From positions 9,255,001 to 9,319,000 of the forward strand of contig CATIUR010000006.1 of NCBI GenBank assembly GCA_949592205.1: 64,000 nt of DNA. The letters are read 5' to 3'. The notes beneath the pieces were generated by a model, which saw only the letters and a program-made list of their open reading frames with translations, was not told where the DNA came from and made no database searches. This DNA is from Helichrysum umbraculigerum (taxonomy: Eukaryota > Streptophyta > Magnoliopsida > Asterales > Asteraceae). Below, piece after piece: positions 1 to 12,001 of this stretch. Position numbers and translations under genes: made by a program. Every line of letters starts with the position of its first letter. Position 1 is the stretch's first letter.

Positions 1-161
1 ACTAAAAGGGTCAACATAAAGTTGGTGAGTTCATAGGTTTGTAAGCAGTTGTAAACAGAAGTAAGAAACACGAGATTTCCGTTGTGCTGCACGTATGCAA
101 AAACAGTTATAAAAGTGTCATGTTATCATTTGCTCTCCTTTGTTTTCCTTTGTTATCCTTG

Positions 162-295
162 CTTATCCTTGTTTTCCTTTGTTATCCCTTGCGTAATGAG
201 CTCATACGTTATCCCTTGCTTATCCTTGTTTTCCTTTGTTATCCTTTGCGTAATGAGCTCATACGTTATCCTTTGCTTATCCTTGTTTTCCTTTG
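162..295. repeat. 57-bp tandem repeat, pyrimidine-rich
   Basis: The string CTTATCCTTGTTTTCCTTT recurs at a 57-bp period (ending at 180, 237 and about 294), separated by GCGTAATGAGCTCATACGTT. About 2.3 copies. It lies on the intron side of the putative donor in this LTR and creates serine/phenylalanine-rich open frames that I do not regard as genes. Confidence 0.85.
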
Positions 296-856
296 TTTCA
301 GTTGTTATTCAGTGTATATAAAACAGTTTATAAAGCATGTATAAAGATAGTTGCATGAAACATGTGTATCGACAGTTGTATAAAGCATGTATAAAGGAAG
401 TTGTATAAAACATGTGTGTATGTATTCTCACCCCAAAATAGTTAAAACAGGTAAAAAGGGGCTATGAAACTCACCTTAGGTTTGCAAATAGTAAGCAAAT
501 ATCAATTAAGCAAGCAAGCCGACGGGCAATCCTTCTAACGTCCTAAACGTATAAGGTTGTGTAAGTAGATGTCTCATTAGACCATCTCTGGCGATTGTAT
601 AAGTGGGGGTCAATGTCCACTTAAGCCAATCGTGTAGATGGAGGGTTAATGTCCACCTAAAGCTAGTTCATCAACTAGTATGTCCAAATAAGTTGTTCAA
701 GTTCGTTTATTAAAAACATGTACAACCCGTTGGTGAAAGTTTGTAATAATAATTCATTTAGACATTATTATTAAGTTTGTTTTGTTGTATACTTTTCATT
801 AGTACATATCGTGTGTTACAAACCGATTATTTTAGTTTGTATAAGTCTTAAAATCG

Positions 857-1022
857 TAGGTCAAAGTTGGTCAAACTGGTCAAACCTAGTCAAACTGGTC
901 AAAGTTGGTCAAACCTGGTCAAACTGGTCAAGGTTGGTCAAACCTGGTCAACCTATGAGTCACTTCCAATTTCATGTGTCGCTTACCAATTTCATGTGTC
1001 ACTTACCAATTTCATGTGTCGG
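857..1022. repeat. GGTCAAA short-repeat array plus 21-bp repeat
   Basis: From about 857 to 952 the motif GGTCAAA recurs roughly every 10-12 bp with alternating ACT, CCT and GTT spacers. It is followed by three copies of a 21-bp unit containing CCAATTTCATGTGTC (about 966-1021). It occupies the zone where the other Tekay LTRs carry their own repeat arrays, but it is a direct repeat rather than a hairpin array. Confidence 0.85.
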
Positions 1023-2827
1023 TTTCTAATTCGGGAAACTTTCTAAGTTTAGTTTTTGGTCCAAGTTACTAACTAAGTCACCCAAACCCATTTTTGTTAC
1101 CACTTTCCAAAAATCATAAGTTTGTCGGTTTTTAGATAACGAGCCGCTTTTGTTGACTTGGTCAAACCTACTCGGTTTGACCCAAAATTTTTACCCAAGT
1201 CTTAAAATAGTTTATTAAGCCTTAGAAAACTGTTGGTACACTTTATAGTCGGTCCGAAGTGTCGGTTTTACACTTGGTAGAAAATCAGTCCAAAAAGGGG
1301 TTGTTTCGGTTTTGTCGGTTTGGTTCGCCATTTAATTTCTACCACTCCTAGTCCAAATCAAGCCTCACAAATTTTACCCACTGATTATCAAGGTTTCTGG
1401 TCTAACATATAATTTTTACAGAAACTATAGTGTCCATTTACATATTTAAATAAATTCGCGAAGGAACCGAACTCGGTTTTCGAAAACTTCCAGACCAGAC
1501 TCAAAGATCAGGTTATTCACAAAAATACGTACAGATCTGGAAAAAGTGTAAAATACAAAAGTTGTATGTCTTTTCAATACGCAAATTTTAAAAATAAATT
1601 CATCGTCTAACTCTTAGTATATGATTTTATATGATTTTTATACTAAACTGACTTTTCTGGACAGCTTTTTGCATGTTAACATATGTTATATAAAAACGAT
1701 TTTCAAGCTTATATTTGGACATATTAGTGTTAGATGAGCTATATAACATCATAATCAGTAGCAAATAAGTAAAATAAGTGAAGGGTTTTGATGATTCTCA
1801 CAAAGAAATGATGAAGAACAAGAGAGGAGGTGATGATGATGATGCTTGATTCTTGTTCTTCTTCTTCTTGATCTTCAAAATGGTGGTGATTTATGGTGGA
1901 TTAGTGTGGTGTAGAGGTGGTTTGAGGGCTGAGAATACTCAGCAATTGAGAGAGAAAAGGTGAGAGGAAAGTGGAGTGTAGGTACAAATGAATTGCATGT
2001 AAGTTGAGTGGGATAGTGTAAGCATCATCATCATTGGATTTTTGCATGTCATTTTTGATTGGCTTGGTGGGGTGGTGGCCACATGGGCCGGTTTTTGGGG
2101 GTCCCCCACAAGGGTATTTTACTCATTTTTTTTGTTCTTAATTTAATTCGCTACGTTTCCCGTTCGTTTACCCGATTGTTTAGACGTTTATTTATACGTT
2201 AAACGTTTAATACGCGTTTTTAAGTAACGATTTAAATTCCAATATTTTTACTTGAAGTATTTAATATAAATACTTGAAAACATTAAAAAAAAATTTTTCG
2301 TTAAATCGTCGGCCTCGATTTGCGTGTTAGTTCTACGGAGGTTTTAATCGCGTAACGTTTTCTTGAGTCGTTTTAATTCATGATATTTTTGATTATTTTT
2401 CTATTGAAGTATTGTTAAAATACTTTAGTTTAAGTTGTCAAAATAATTATTGACGTTCGTTTGGTTGCCGAATTAAATTCGCGCGTTTTCGTTGCGTTTA
2501 AGACGTTTTAGCCAAAACGTCTATGTTTTTCGTGTATTATTTTAGCAAAATAATAATAATTGATAAATAACTTCTAAAAATATATTAACGTTATTTATAG
2601 AAATGTTTTCACCAAACGTCGTATAGTTTGTCGGACTACGTCCGGTTGTTTCGCGTAATTACAACTAATTACGTAAGCGTAATATAAATCAATTACGGGG
2701 GTGTATATTCACATAAATATACAAATAGTTACATGTATTACAAGTACTTAGCCTAATATTAAACTAAACACACGTAATTAGGGTTTCTAGCAGGTTAATT
2801 AGTAACCCTAAATCGTCGGGTGTCACA

Positions 2828-3929
2828 CATAAGTTGATTGTTAGTATACATACCTCATGAAAATCAAACAAATTACAATAAAAGCACAACTTATTTTATC
2901 ATTAATTCACTTATATTTATAAAATTATATCTTAGATACCTTTATCCACATAGCATAATTGAAAAATACATGATTCACTTAAAGTGAAAATATTTTAATA
3001 TAGACAGTTCAAGACGATTACCGGTATTATGGTCCACATAAACAAATTATACTCGCATTTCTAAGTAACACCTTTATTGTTTAAATGAAGATTATCAAAT
3101 GTTCTCTAATATATGATATACTGAAGAATTCTAGTAAAACACATAACACTGATCTTTAAGACAAGGTAGTGATTCCATAATGTAACATACACTTGAATTT
3201 TGAGTTTAGACAAATATCAAACATATCTTGAAGATACTAGTGGTCGCAGATCTGTACATAGTACAACAAAGAAACCCTTAGTATAAACAAAAATATACTT
3301 GAGAATATTATCTTAACTAATGGCTCCAGGTCTCTACATAGTACAACAAAGTTACCTTTAGTTAAATTTTTACCCATATTATAACTATTTGTCCTTTTTA
3401 TAGCTTTATACTTACAGTGTACGTGAATACTATCATTCAACAATTTAAGACTTATGTCATACATCATATAATAGATACAATAGATAATAATCAAATATAT
3501 TATGACTTCTTAATACTTAGAAATGATTGTATAACTTGCCTACCCGTATATCATATGATGAATCTGTCTAGAAATTTAAAACAGACAAATTATAACTTGT
3601 GGAAAAAGGTGTATAATCAAATAAATATAAATACATACCTGATAAAACAGCTGCAGTTTTAATGTAGCTTTAGTTGAATCTACTAACACATCATACTTAG
3701 GACTTAAGCTTATTATTGTGAAGCTTATTCTCCTAATGTACTATCATTTCCCATAGTTTTTGCAGATAAAAACTTAACAATTTTAAAAAATATTATATTT
3801 ATATTCTTTAATGAAGGCGATTCCCCTTAGGTAACAAGCAAATGAATGCCATACGCCTCCATTTTTTATTTTTTTTATAAATAATACATAAAAGTACTAA
3901 CTATTACAAAAATACCCTTGGAAGACTAA
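2828..3929 (-). other. E1 3' noncoding region
   Basis: AT-rich and without a credible gene. An 81-bp tandem duplication carries TACATAGTACAACAAAG at about 3254 and 3335. Parts align with 56100-56258 (C2) and with 17850-18119, showing that this long post-pol region belongs to the family. SIRE relatives often have an envelope-like ORF here; none is visible in this copy. Confidence 0.7.
3811..3860 (-). other. conserved post-pol block with purine run
   Basis: On the minus strand this block reads AGGCGTATGGCATTCATTTG and ends GGGGAATCGCCTTCAT. It is essentially identical to 55848-55896 in C2, although the surrounding 3' noncoding sequence differs much more. It contains the purine run AAGGGGAA. 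A cis-acting role such as a polypurine primer is possible but unproven. Confidence 0.6.
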
Positions 3930-6900
3930 TCACTCTGGATTTCTCATTCCGTTCAGTTGAACCAACGTCTCAAATCGAGCTCTGTCGAAAGCCTTCGTGT
4001 AGAGGTCTGCTAAGTTATCCGTAGTCGGGACCTTAACTAAACTTATCATTTTCTTCTCAGCACAGTCTCTAATAAAATGATGTCGAATATTAATGTGCTT
4101 AGTTTTACTGTGCTTCACCGGATTATTGGTTATCGACATAGTTGATTCATTATCAATCATCATAGGAGTATTGGTTATATTTAACCCGTAATCCCGCAGT
4201 TGTTGTTGAATCCAAAGTATTTGAGAGCAACAGATGCCAGCTGCAACATACTCAGCATCACATGTAGAAATGGCTACCGAGGTTTGCTTCTTGCACTGCC
4301 AGGATACTAATCTACCTCCTAGGAATTGACATCCTCCGGTTGTAGATTTCCTATTCTGATTACATCCACCATAATCCGAATCAGTATAAGCTACGAGATC
4401 TAAGTCTCCATCAGTGATACCAAAGTCCCAGCTTCGGTTTCCCTTTGAGGTAACGAAAAATTCGTTTAACAGCTTGCATGTGTAACACTTTCGGATTAGC
4501 CCGATATCTTGCGCATATATAAACAGCAAACATTATGTCAGGCCTAGAGGCAGTTAAATACATTAGTGATCCGATCATGGCTCTATAAAGAGTTGGATCC
4601 ACATCGCTGTCACTCGATGTATCTGGACCTAGTCCATGATTGACTGGAATAGGAGTATTGTAGACCTTACTTTCATCCATCTTAAAGCGTTCCAATAGCT
4701 AATGTGTGTCTTTAGATTGATGAATAAAGAATCCGTCTTTCTTTTGGTCAACTTGTAACCCTAAGAAGAAATTCAACTCTCCCATTGCAGACATTTCAAA
4801 CCTTTTTCTCATTACTTTCTCGAATTCTTGACACATCTTTTCATCAGATGATCCAAAGATAATGTCATCAACATAAACTTGCACGAGAAGAAAGTCATTC
4901 TTTTTCCACTTTACAAAAAGTGTACTATCAATCGATCCTCTTGTAAATCCATTCTCAAGTAGATACGTTGATAGTGTTCCATATCACATCCTTGGTGCTT
5001 GATGTAATCCATATAGAGCCTTATTCAATCGATATACTCTATCTGGATACTTAGGATCAGCAAACCCTGGAGGTTGTGAAACATACACCAATTCTTCTAC
5101 TTTGCCATACAAGAAGGCACTCTTAACATCCAACTGATAATCCTTTATACCATAAAATGATGCAAATGCTAAGAACACCCTAATTGCTTCTAGCCTAGCA
5201 ACTGGTGCAAACACTTCGTTGTAATCTATACCCTCTTGTTGATTAAAACCTTGAACCACTAGACGAGCCTTATTGTGAGTAACGATTCCCTTATCATCTC
5301 TCTTACACATAAATACCCATCTAGTTCCAATTGGATATTCTCCCTTTGGAAGGTCAACCAACTCCCATACTTGTAGTTTAGAGAACTGAGATAGTTCTTC
5401 TTGCATTGCTTCAACCCACGAACTTACTTTTAGAGCCATTTGAACATTTTTCGGCTCGACTTATGAGATAAAGCATGAATATAGACATTGATTTGTAATC
5501 CCTGTCTCTTTCAATGCAGTGTACAAGCTTTGGTATTCTAGATTTTTAGACGTACTAACTTTTGATTGAGTCCTTGTTTGAACCGGAGTATTAATATTAC
5601 CGATGATGTTTTCAACGGGATGATTCTTACTCGTTCTAGTTGAAGCAACAGGCTCAACTGGAATCTCGTTTCCTAAGTTAGTACCAATTTTCTCATAGAC
5701 ACTATGTTGTTCCGTAGTGTCTTCCAAATCTGGTACACCCTCTTTAGATAGCTGTGAGTTATCAATACCCATAGATATTCTTAGCTCTTTCAGTGGAGTG
5801 AGGACTTCCTCCACTAATTTTTGAGTCAGCTTTTCTTTATTTAGAGGTGTATCTACTTTAGATTTTTGAGATCCACTAGTAGATGCTTGATTTGGATCAA
5901 TAACTGTCTTGATTCCAGAATTTGGAACACTTGATGTTGAAGTATGGCCAGTACCCACATCTTCAGACAATAAATGTTCAGCTATCTCTGAATCACTGAC
6001 ATAGTCACTAATGGGAACTTTAAATGATGCAAAAAGATCAGAATAATCAAATTGCCAATCTAAGCCCTTATATACATCTGGTGTGTAGCTCGTAACTTCA
6101 ATGTTATAAACTACCTCCAAACGTCCTGTGACTTTATTAAAGACTCTCTTGTTTGGCGAATTGGGCATATAACCTAGGAAAAATCCTTCGTCATCCTTCT
6201 CACCAAATTTAGCTTGATGTCCGGTCTTTAATATGGTGCATGAAACTCCAAAGGGTTCAAACCCTTTTAAGTTTGGTTTCTTATTGTTCAAAAGCTCATA
6301 ACAAGTCTTGTTCTGCTTTTTAACCATAGGAACTCTATTTAGAACGTAACATGCTGTGTTCACTGCTTCTGCCCAAAAGATAACTGGAAGCTTTGAATCA
6401 GCAATCATTGTTCTAGCAGCTTCAATCAACGTTCTATTCTTCCTTTCAGCTACACCATTCTATTGAGGTTCATAAGGTGCACTGAAATGATGAATTACCC
6501 CTTTGCTTAAGCAATAGATATTCAACGTTGAATTTTTGAATTTTGTTCCTTTGTCACTACGAATACGCTTTACTCTCTTCTTATAGACATTCTCTACCAG
6601 ATCAAAGAACTCAATTAGAATTCTTGGAGTTTCATCCTTAGATCCTAAAAAGAACACCCACGAGAATCTAGAATAATCATCTGTGACAACCAAACAGTAC
6701 CATTCGCCACCTAGACTTCTCTTGCTTATAGGGCCGAAGAGGTCCATGTGTAGCAATTCAAATGGTGAGGAGATAGAGTTTTCAGTCTTAGATCTGTGTG
6801 GTTTCTTGTGCTGCTTTCCTTTCATGCAAGGAACACACTTATCTTCAGACTCGAAACGTTTTTGTGGTACACCTAGAACTAACCCATTTCTGGTTATGTA

Positions 6901-7404
6901 GTTCATTTTTCTCCAGTTCAGGTGTGCCATTCTCCTATGCCATAATAAAGCATCTGCTTCAGAAGCCTTGGATAATAAACATGTAGACACCATTGAAGAA
7001 CTAGAAACACCCATGTTGATAGCATAAATGTCCTTCTTCCTTGATGCCCTCATCAATATCCATTCTTCAGGAATTGTGAAGCCTGGCTTCAGAACTAAAG
7101 CCTCCTTTTCATTAAAATGAACTGGATGACCTTTATCACAGACTTGGGAAACACTCACTAGGTTGTGCGTTAGTTCTTCAACATAGTTCACATCCTCAAG
7201 AGTCAAAGTTCCATTTGAAACTTTTCCTTTTCCCGTAATTACTCCTCCTTTATCTCCAGTAAAGTTAACTCTTTGCTTCAGACTCTCTTTGAAGTCCTTC
7301 AGTAGACTTCTCTCTCCTGTCATGTGCCTTGAGCATCCACTGTCTACATACCACCAGCTGTCCTTGTTCACAGTCTGCTCCTGCACATAACTAGTTGTAC
7401 ACAA
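3930..7404 (-). pseudogene. E1 pol pseudogene (protease, integrase, RT, RNase H)
   Basis: Ty1-copia pol in the order protease (DSGCSRHMTG near 7320), integrase (zinc region near 6830-6960; NGVAERKNRT near 6440), reverse transcriptase (YVDD near 4870) and RNase H (TDSDYGG near 4385), ending MRNPE at 3930. It is broken by a TAG at 6460-6462 where C2 has CAG, a TAA at 5461-5463 where C2 has CAA, a TGA at 4984-4986 in place of a Trp codon, another stop near 4700 and a frameshift near 4430. Most lesions are C-to-T or G-to-A changes, as expected from deamination of methylated cytosine in a silenced copy. The YVDD motif itself is intact. Confidence 0.92.
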
Positions 7405-7408
7405 TTAG
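7381..7408 (-). promoter_or_regulatory. putative branch point and 3' splice site at gag/pol junction (E1)
   Basis: The gag stop lies inside CTAAT (7404-7408), a match to the plant branch-point consensus, followed by a short spacer and TTATGTGCAG/G with the AG at 7381-7382. The same arrangement is found in the other three SIRE copies. Splicing is inferred, not observed. Confidence 0.5.
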
Positions 7409-9817
7409 TTTTCAAGAGGGACCCAAGCCATTACCGTCTTGGTTTATCCCTTATCATCAACAATCTGAACTTCCTTGAAATAACCATAACTGTTCCCATC
7501 GGGAGTCTTGGTTACTTTCACTGGAGTTTGAGGCTGTTGATGATCAGAAGTCTTTTGCCTATGAGAAGAGTGAGTAGAAAACCTCCTAGGCACATAACTT
7601 TGTCCTTGTGCACGTGAAGTAGAACCACTCTCAAACTGACTGTGGTTTCTACTGGGGTTCCTAAATCTCGACGGTGTCTTATCTCTAGATTTATTTAAAA
7701 CATTATCAGATTGGGAATAAGGCCGTTTAGGTTTAGGTGGAGAGACACTATGAGTACCATCTCTTTTCAGAATATTTAAAGGTTTACTACCTAATCCCGG
7801 TTTGATACCTAACCTATCCATAACTGAATTCGAATTGGTCTGTGTCTGGTCATTAATCACTAACTTAGATGATGCTTCCAACTTCTTGTTAGGACAACAA
7901 GAAGCCACATGTCCCTTCTGGTGACATTTGAAGCAAGACCTCTGTTTACGTGACTTACCAACTTTTGCATTATCATTCTGATCAACCTTAGCATTGGGAG
8001 TCTTAGGCACTAAAGGATCAAATGTTTTCTCCTTATTAACCTTATCATCAGTCTTAGTATCATTAATCATTCCACGCGATACAAACTATATTTTGGTGTG
8101 ATGTGATATCTTACTATTATCAGATGACAGATTCTTAACAGAAATCTTCTGTGCCTCTGACTGTTCAGGCTTATTAGTTACTACTTTATCAGGATTAGCA
8201 TCTGTCATTTCAAAATCTTCAGGAATCGGAGTGTAATTGGCATTAAAAGGAGGAGATACATCATTGTATCCTATCCCAGTCTTGTCCTTTACACTACGTT
8301 GAGCATCAAGTATTTCATCCAATTGAGATGTTCTAAAAGTCTCAAGCTCACGATTTTGCTCAACTAACTTCAAATTAAGATTTACAATTTCCTGATCCTT
8401 ACTAGCAATTGTTTCATTTAAGTCTTTAATGTTCATGTAGAGACCATCTATGATAACTGATTTTCCATTTATGGTATCTCTAAGAGCTGTTCTATCAGAA
8501 GTATCAGACTTAATCTTATTATTAAGGCCTGTTTATCATCACTTAATCTACGCACATCCATAAGAGCTTGGTCAAGTCAGATCTAACAGTCTTATAAGAT
8601 TCTTTATCCACATTCAATTGGGATGACAAATTGCTATTTGACACAGTTAGAATACTAATATGAGATTGTAAATTAGTAACTAAATAAGAAACATCAGCAA
8701 GAGTAAGAATATCTAAACATACCCTTTTCTTGTCAGTTTGTACTTCAGCCATACGTGCCACAAACTCATCTGGACTCACATCAGCAGTTGAATCCATGTA
8801 CATCACGTCATCATCACTTTCTTTCACTTCAGACTCAGGCACCTCTACTCGTTGTTCTACATCGGTAGGCATGTAGGACATAGATTCAGCAGTTCCCTCT
8901 TGATCTTCAATCTCAGCCATCAAAGCTTCTTCAGACTGAGCTTTCCATTCGTAAGATCCATCTAACTGCTTTACCACCAAGGCTTTGGAAGCAAGATTAC
9001 TTCCCGAACCTTGTTTTCCTCTACCAGCTTTTGCCTTAAGTCTTTGGCACTCACGAGCAAAGTGTCCAATACCGTGACAGTTGAAACACTTGATCTTGGT
9101 CTTATCAAACCCTGATCGGTTGCCAACTACCTTTCTACCAGTATCACTTGACTTTTTGGTGAAATCATAACCTCTGAGCTTATCAATAGCCTGCTCTAAG
9201 GTCATGGTAGCATATATGGTTTCATTATCCTTGAGCATAACACCATGCATTTCCCACTTAGAAGGCAAACCCTCAATAAACTTGTCGGTTCTTTCTATGT
9301 CAGTAGTAACAATCTCATGGTTCTCAAGCTCACTCAGTAAATGGTAGAAACGGGTAACATATGCATCAAGATCTTCTCCCTTCAAAGCTTTAAACACAGT
9401 AAACTGCTTCTTGAGAAGATTCTTCTTGCCAGCTTTCATTTGTGGACTACCCTCACCTCTTTTCTCAAGAGCTTCCCAGAGCTCTCTAGCAGTATGAAAA
9501 GATTTCAGCTGATGATTGATCTCTTTAGGAAGACACATCTTAATACAAGAATGAGCCTTGTTCTCAGTTCTAAAGTCCTCATTTTGTTGATCATTCATGT
9601 TCTGATAGGTAATGACCACAGTAGCATTTTGAACAGTTTGAGTAGGTGCAGTGTATCCAGTTTTGATACACATCCAGATTTAGAGATCATGGAATCTACA
9701 GTAAGATTCAAATCTATCTCTCCAACTGTAATAGTCTTCTAGTCTTAACAATTTAGGCGGAACATTAGATTTTCCAACCTCATGGTCCATCTCAATCATT
9801 TTACTTAAGTCCGACAT
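7405..9817 (-). pseudogene. E1 gag pseudogene
   Basis: Copia gag starting MSDLSKMIEMDHEVG-like at 9817 and ending at a TAA (7405-7407) that matches the gag stop of the other copies. It has a UBN2-type gag core, a CCHC knuckle (CFNCHGIGHFAREC, near 9070), a coiled-coil-like middle and a second knuckle (CFKCHQKGHVASCC, near 7900). A TAA at 9680-9682 and a frameshift near 8440-8540 break it. Relative to C2, about 120 residues before the first knuckle are deleted, so the sequence passes directly from KKSSDT to GRKVVGNRSG. The first knuckle keeps all four ligands, unlike C1 and C2. Confidence 0.9.
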
Positions 9818-10272
9818 CGTAAATTCAAAAGTCAAACTCTCTTCGCGAATTCAGAAAATCTCGATTCGCAGGAACTCAATTCAACTCGCAATCTCAGCTC
9901 GATTCGCAAAACTCGGTTTGCCAATCTCAGTTCGGATCGCGACAGATGTCGATTCGCAAGTGATCTCGATTCGCTAGAGATCTTGATTCACAGCTAAAGT
10001 CAACTCGCGAAACTCAGTTCAACTCGCACGTTCAACTCGGTTCGCAGACGTAGCTGAAACCCTAATATCAACTCGCGAAACGGCTGAAAAACCCGAAAAC
10101 GAAAGTTTTAGGTATTTTTACGTTAAAATCAGCAGATTTCGACTATAAACAAACCCAAAAACGTCCAGAGAATGATTTTGATTGTTTTTACACACTTATG
10201 CACGTCAAAAACAATCCTAAATCACACGATATAAACCCGAAAACCTCGAACTTACTCGTATTTAGCCCGAAA
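9818..10272 (-). repeat. E1 leader with CG-rich degenerate repeats
   Basis: Untranslated leader between primer site and gag. About 9840-10080 holds many copies of a degenerate motif (minus strand GCGAGTTGA, GCGAATCGA) spaced 15-25 bp apart. The same type of array occupies the leaders of C1 and C2 and parts of their LTRs. Confidence 0.75.
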
Positions 10273-10284
10273 GCTCTGATACCA
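10273..10284 (-). other. primer binding site, initiator-Met tRNA (E1)
   Basis: Minus-strand TGGTATCAGAGC, the standard plant primer site complementary to the 3' end of initiator tRNA-Met, two bases inside the LTR end. Confidence 0.95.
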
Positions 10285-10286
10285 GA

Positions 10287-10878
10287 TGTAAGTCCCTAGT
10301 TCTTAGGATCGATAACTTCGTTATCCGTAGTATTAAGGTGCGGAAACCCTAAATACGTCGTTATTTTACTATAACGAATAAGTTCGCGTTCACGTTTTCT
10401 AATACTTAGTTTCAAACGATTAAACGTCAAAGCCTAGCCTTTAGGTTTAAGTTTTCTCTCGATATATTGAATTCGCAGGTTGTAGGTCTCGAATGCCAAA
10501 ATTTCAGTCGTGTAACTTCTTATGTTTTTCACGAATTGAAAACATATAAATACTTCGGCTCAACTCGCAGCCGCTGGGCCTGCGAGTTGACTCGACTTGC
10601 CACAAGCCCAAGCCCATTTCAGCTTGGCTCGTTGCTATACTTCCGAGTTCAGTTCTCAACTCGCAGTCCATGACTTGCGACTTGAGATCTCGACTCGCAG
10701 ACTTATTTATTTCATTTTCAATATTCGTCTAACACTTTAACACATTTAATATATTTAACGAACATTAACAACAAAACAAATATTCATTTACAAATCTAAA
10801 CCAATTGTACAAACATGATAACAATTACAACAGTCCTATTTCAAGCAAGATATGTTGTCACAAATACATGTCCCAACA
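10287..10878 (-). mobile_element. E1 5' LTR
   Basis: A 592-bp copia LTR, starting TGTTGGGACATG and ending ACTTACA on the minus strand. The start was placed at TGTTGGGACA because that string also precedes TGTGACAAC in the LTRs of C1 and C2. It contains a TATTTATA box near 10550 (minus) and CG-rich repeats (about 10440-10690). The neighbouring AACTT would be the target duplication. Confidence 0.9.
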
Positions 10879-11272
10879 AACTTGGGTTTTCATAGAACTC
10901 GACCTGTAAGCAATCTTTTTGATCCTTGATGGAGAATATACATGACCAGGTGTAACACCCCCAAACTCGTTTAGCGGAAGCATTGGTATAAGTTGGGGAT
11001 GCCACAATTACTTTGTACATGCATACATATCAGAGCTTATGATTACAACCAAACATAAATTAAGATGCCAAAAATATTTGTTACAAAGTTTACGATTCAT
11101 CGGATTGTACAAATGTAAAAGTATGTAAGTTACAAAAGTAGATTTCATAAATATGACTAAACAGCTTTAGTTATACAAAAGAAATCCAGTTGTCAAAAGT
11201 TGGCATCCTAAAGCTTCGCGGGTCGCCTAAATTCCATGTGTGCAGGCGGTACTTACATGCGCAGTTAATTCC

Positions 11273-12001
11273 CTGAAAAACATAGTAAAAGTCAACAACG
11301 AGGTTGAGTGAAGTCACAGGTTTTTAAGTTTGTAAGTACAGTTCATAAAACAAATACATTCGTAAATAGTTGTTGCCATAATAGTTAAGTAAACGTTCTG
11401 TGGAATGTTATCCAAATATAGTTCAGTTGGAATGTTGTCCAAAAAGTTGTTTACGTGGGATGTTACCCAAAGTACAGTTTAAAATACGTTGCTGGTCGTT
11501 CTCCAGCGTTTCCAAAGCAGTACCGGTCGTTCTCCGGTCAAAAGACGCACGGGTCGTTCTCCCGTCCAACTCGGCTAGTCGTTCTCTGGCAATAAACACT
11601 GCTGGTCGTTCTCCAGCGAAACACAGTACCGGTCGTTCTCCGGTCTAAAGACGCATGGGTCGTTCTCCCATCCAGATACGCACGGGTCGTTCTCCCGTCC
11701 ACTTGGCAAGTCGTTCTCTGGCACTAAAATACGTTGCTGGTCGTTCTTCAGCTTTTACATAAAAAGTACCGGTAGTTCTCCGGTTTACTAAATAAAGTTT
11801 AACATGTTTATGAAAATGTTGTTTCATAAATACCAGTCCTGTGTAGAGGTTCAACAGTTTAAAGTACTCTAATCGTTAGAGCAAGACAAGTATACAATCG
11901 TGTATGTAAAAGCAGTTATGGCAATCAATAAAGCAGTTGACTATGTTTCTCACCCCAAGTTGTAAACGGTAAAACAGTTAAAAGTGGGGCTGTGAACTCA
12001 C
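11273..12001 (-). promoter_or_regulatory. putative LTR intron in solo LTR
   Basis: On the minus strand a donor CAG/GTGAGT has its GT at 12001-12000. The acceptor TTTTTTCAG/G has AG at 11274-11273, with branch-like TTGAC at 11295-11291, about 19 nt upstream. The intron would be 729 bp, longer than in the other Tekay LTRs because the first hairpin array lies inside it. Confidence 0.45.
11491..11784. repeat. array of 11 hairpins, constant loop, covarying stems
   Basis: Eleven 17-bp units at about 27-bp spacing (starts 11491, 11522, 11549, 11574, 11601, 11628, 11655, 11682, 11706, 11736, 11768). Each is a 5-bp stem, the 7-base loop TCGTTCT, then the complementary stem. The last loop is TAGTTCT. 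Stems are GCTGG/CCAGC, ACCGG/CCGGT, ACGGG/CCCGT, ATGGG/CCCAT, GCTAG/CTGGC (one G-T pair), GCAAG/CTGGC (one mismatch) and GCTGG/TCAGC (one G-T pair). The order GCTGG, ACCGG, then ACGGG or ATGGG, then GCTAG or GCAAG repeats as a higher-order unit. Loops are constant and stems vary in a paired way. Confidence 0.95.

Larger units (their letters stand above)
1..2827 (-). mobile_element. Tekay-type gypsy LTR, cut by window edge
   Basis: Read on the minus strand this LTR begins TGTGACACCCGACG at 2827 and runs out of the window at position 1. It has the same order of landmarks as the complete Tekay LTRs elsewhere here: an AT-rich head, a CT-rich leader-like stretch (about 1800-1980), a repeat zone, a splice-donor-like AAG/GTGAGT (about 469-477), then the block ending in a GTTGAC-type motif at 10-15. 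It is diverged from the others, so a different subfamily. It sits in the 3' noncoding part of the SIRE element to its right. The flank CATAA (2828-2832) is the candidate target duplication; its partner lies outside. Whether it is a solo LTR or an element end cannot be told. Confidence 0.8.
2828..10878 (-). mobile_element. SIRE/Maximus-type copia element E1, decayed, 3' end missing
   Basis: Minus-strand order is 5' LTR (10878-10287), initiator-Met tRNA primer site, CG-rich leader, gag, pol and 3' noncoding region, which is cut at 2827 by the Tekay LTR. The family call rests on the long gag with two zinc knuckles, the protease motif DSGCSRHMTG, YVDD and the RNase H style. Gag and pol carry several stops and frameshifts, so the copy is dead. 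The right flank (10879-10950) is Athila-like noncoding DNA; the left flank and 3' LTR are outside the window. Confidence 0.9.

Noticed and set aside
82..344. Ser/Phe/Leu-rich open frames at the left edge
   Set aside because: Produced by the 57-bp pyrimidine-rich tandem repeat; two overlapping frames are open for the same reason.
2828..3929. Envelope-like ORF expected after pol in SIRE relatives
   Set aside because: No long frame, signal peptide or membrane segment in E1 or in the corresponding C2 region.
11491..11784. CRISPR-like regular repeat spacing
   Set aside because: Units are short hairpins with variable stems and short similar spacers inside a plant LTR. There is no repeat/spacer structure and no cas gene.
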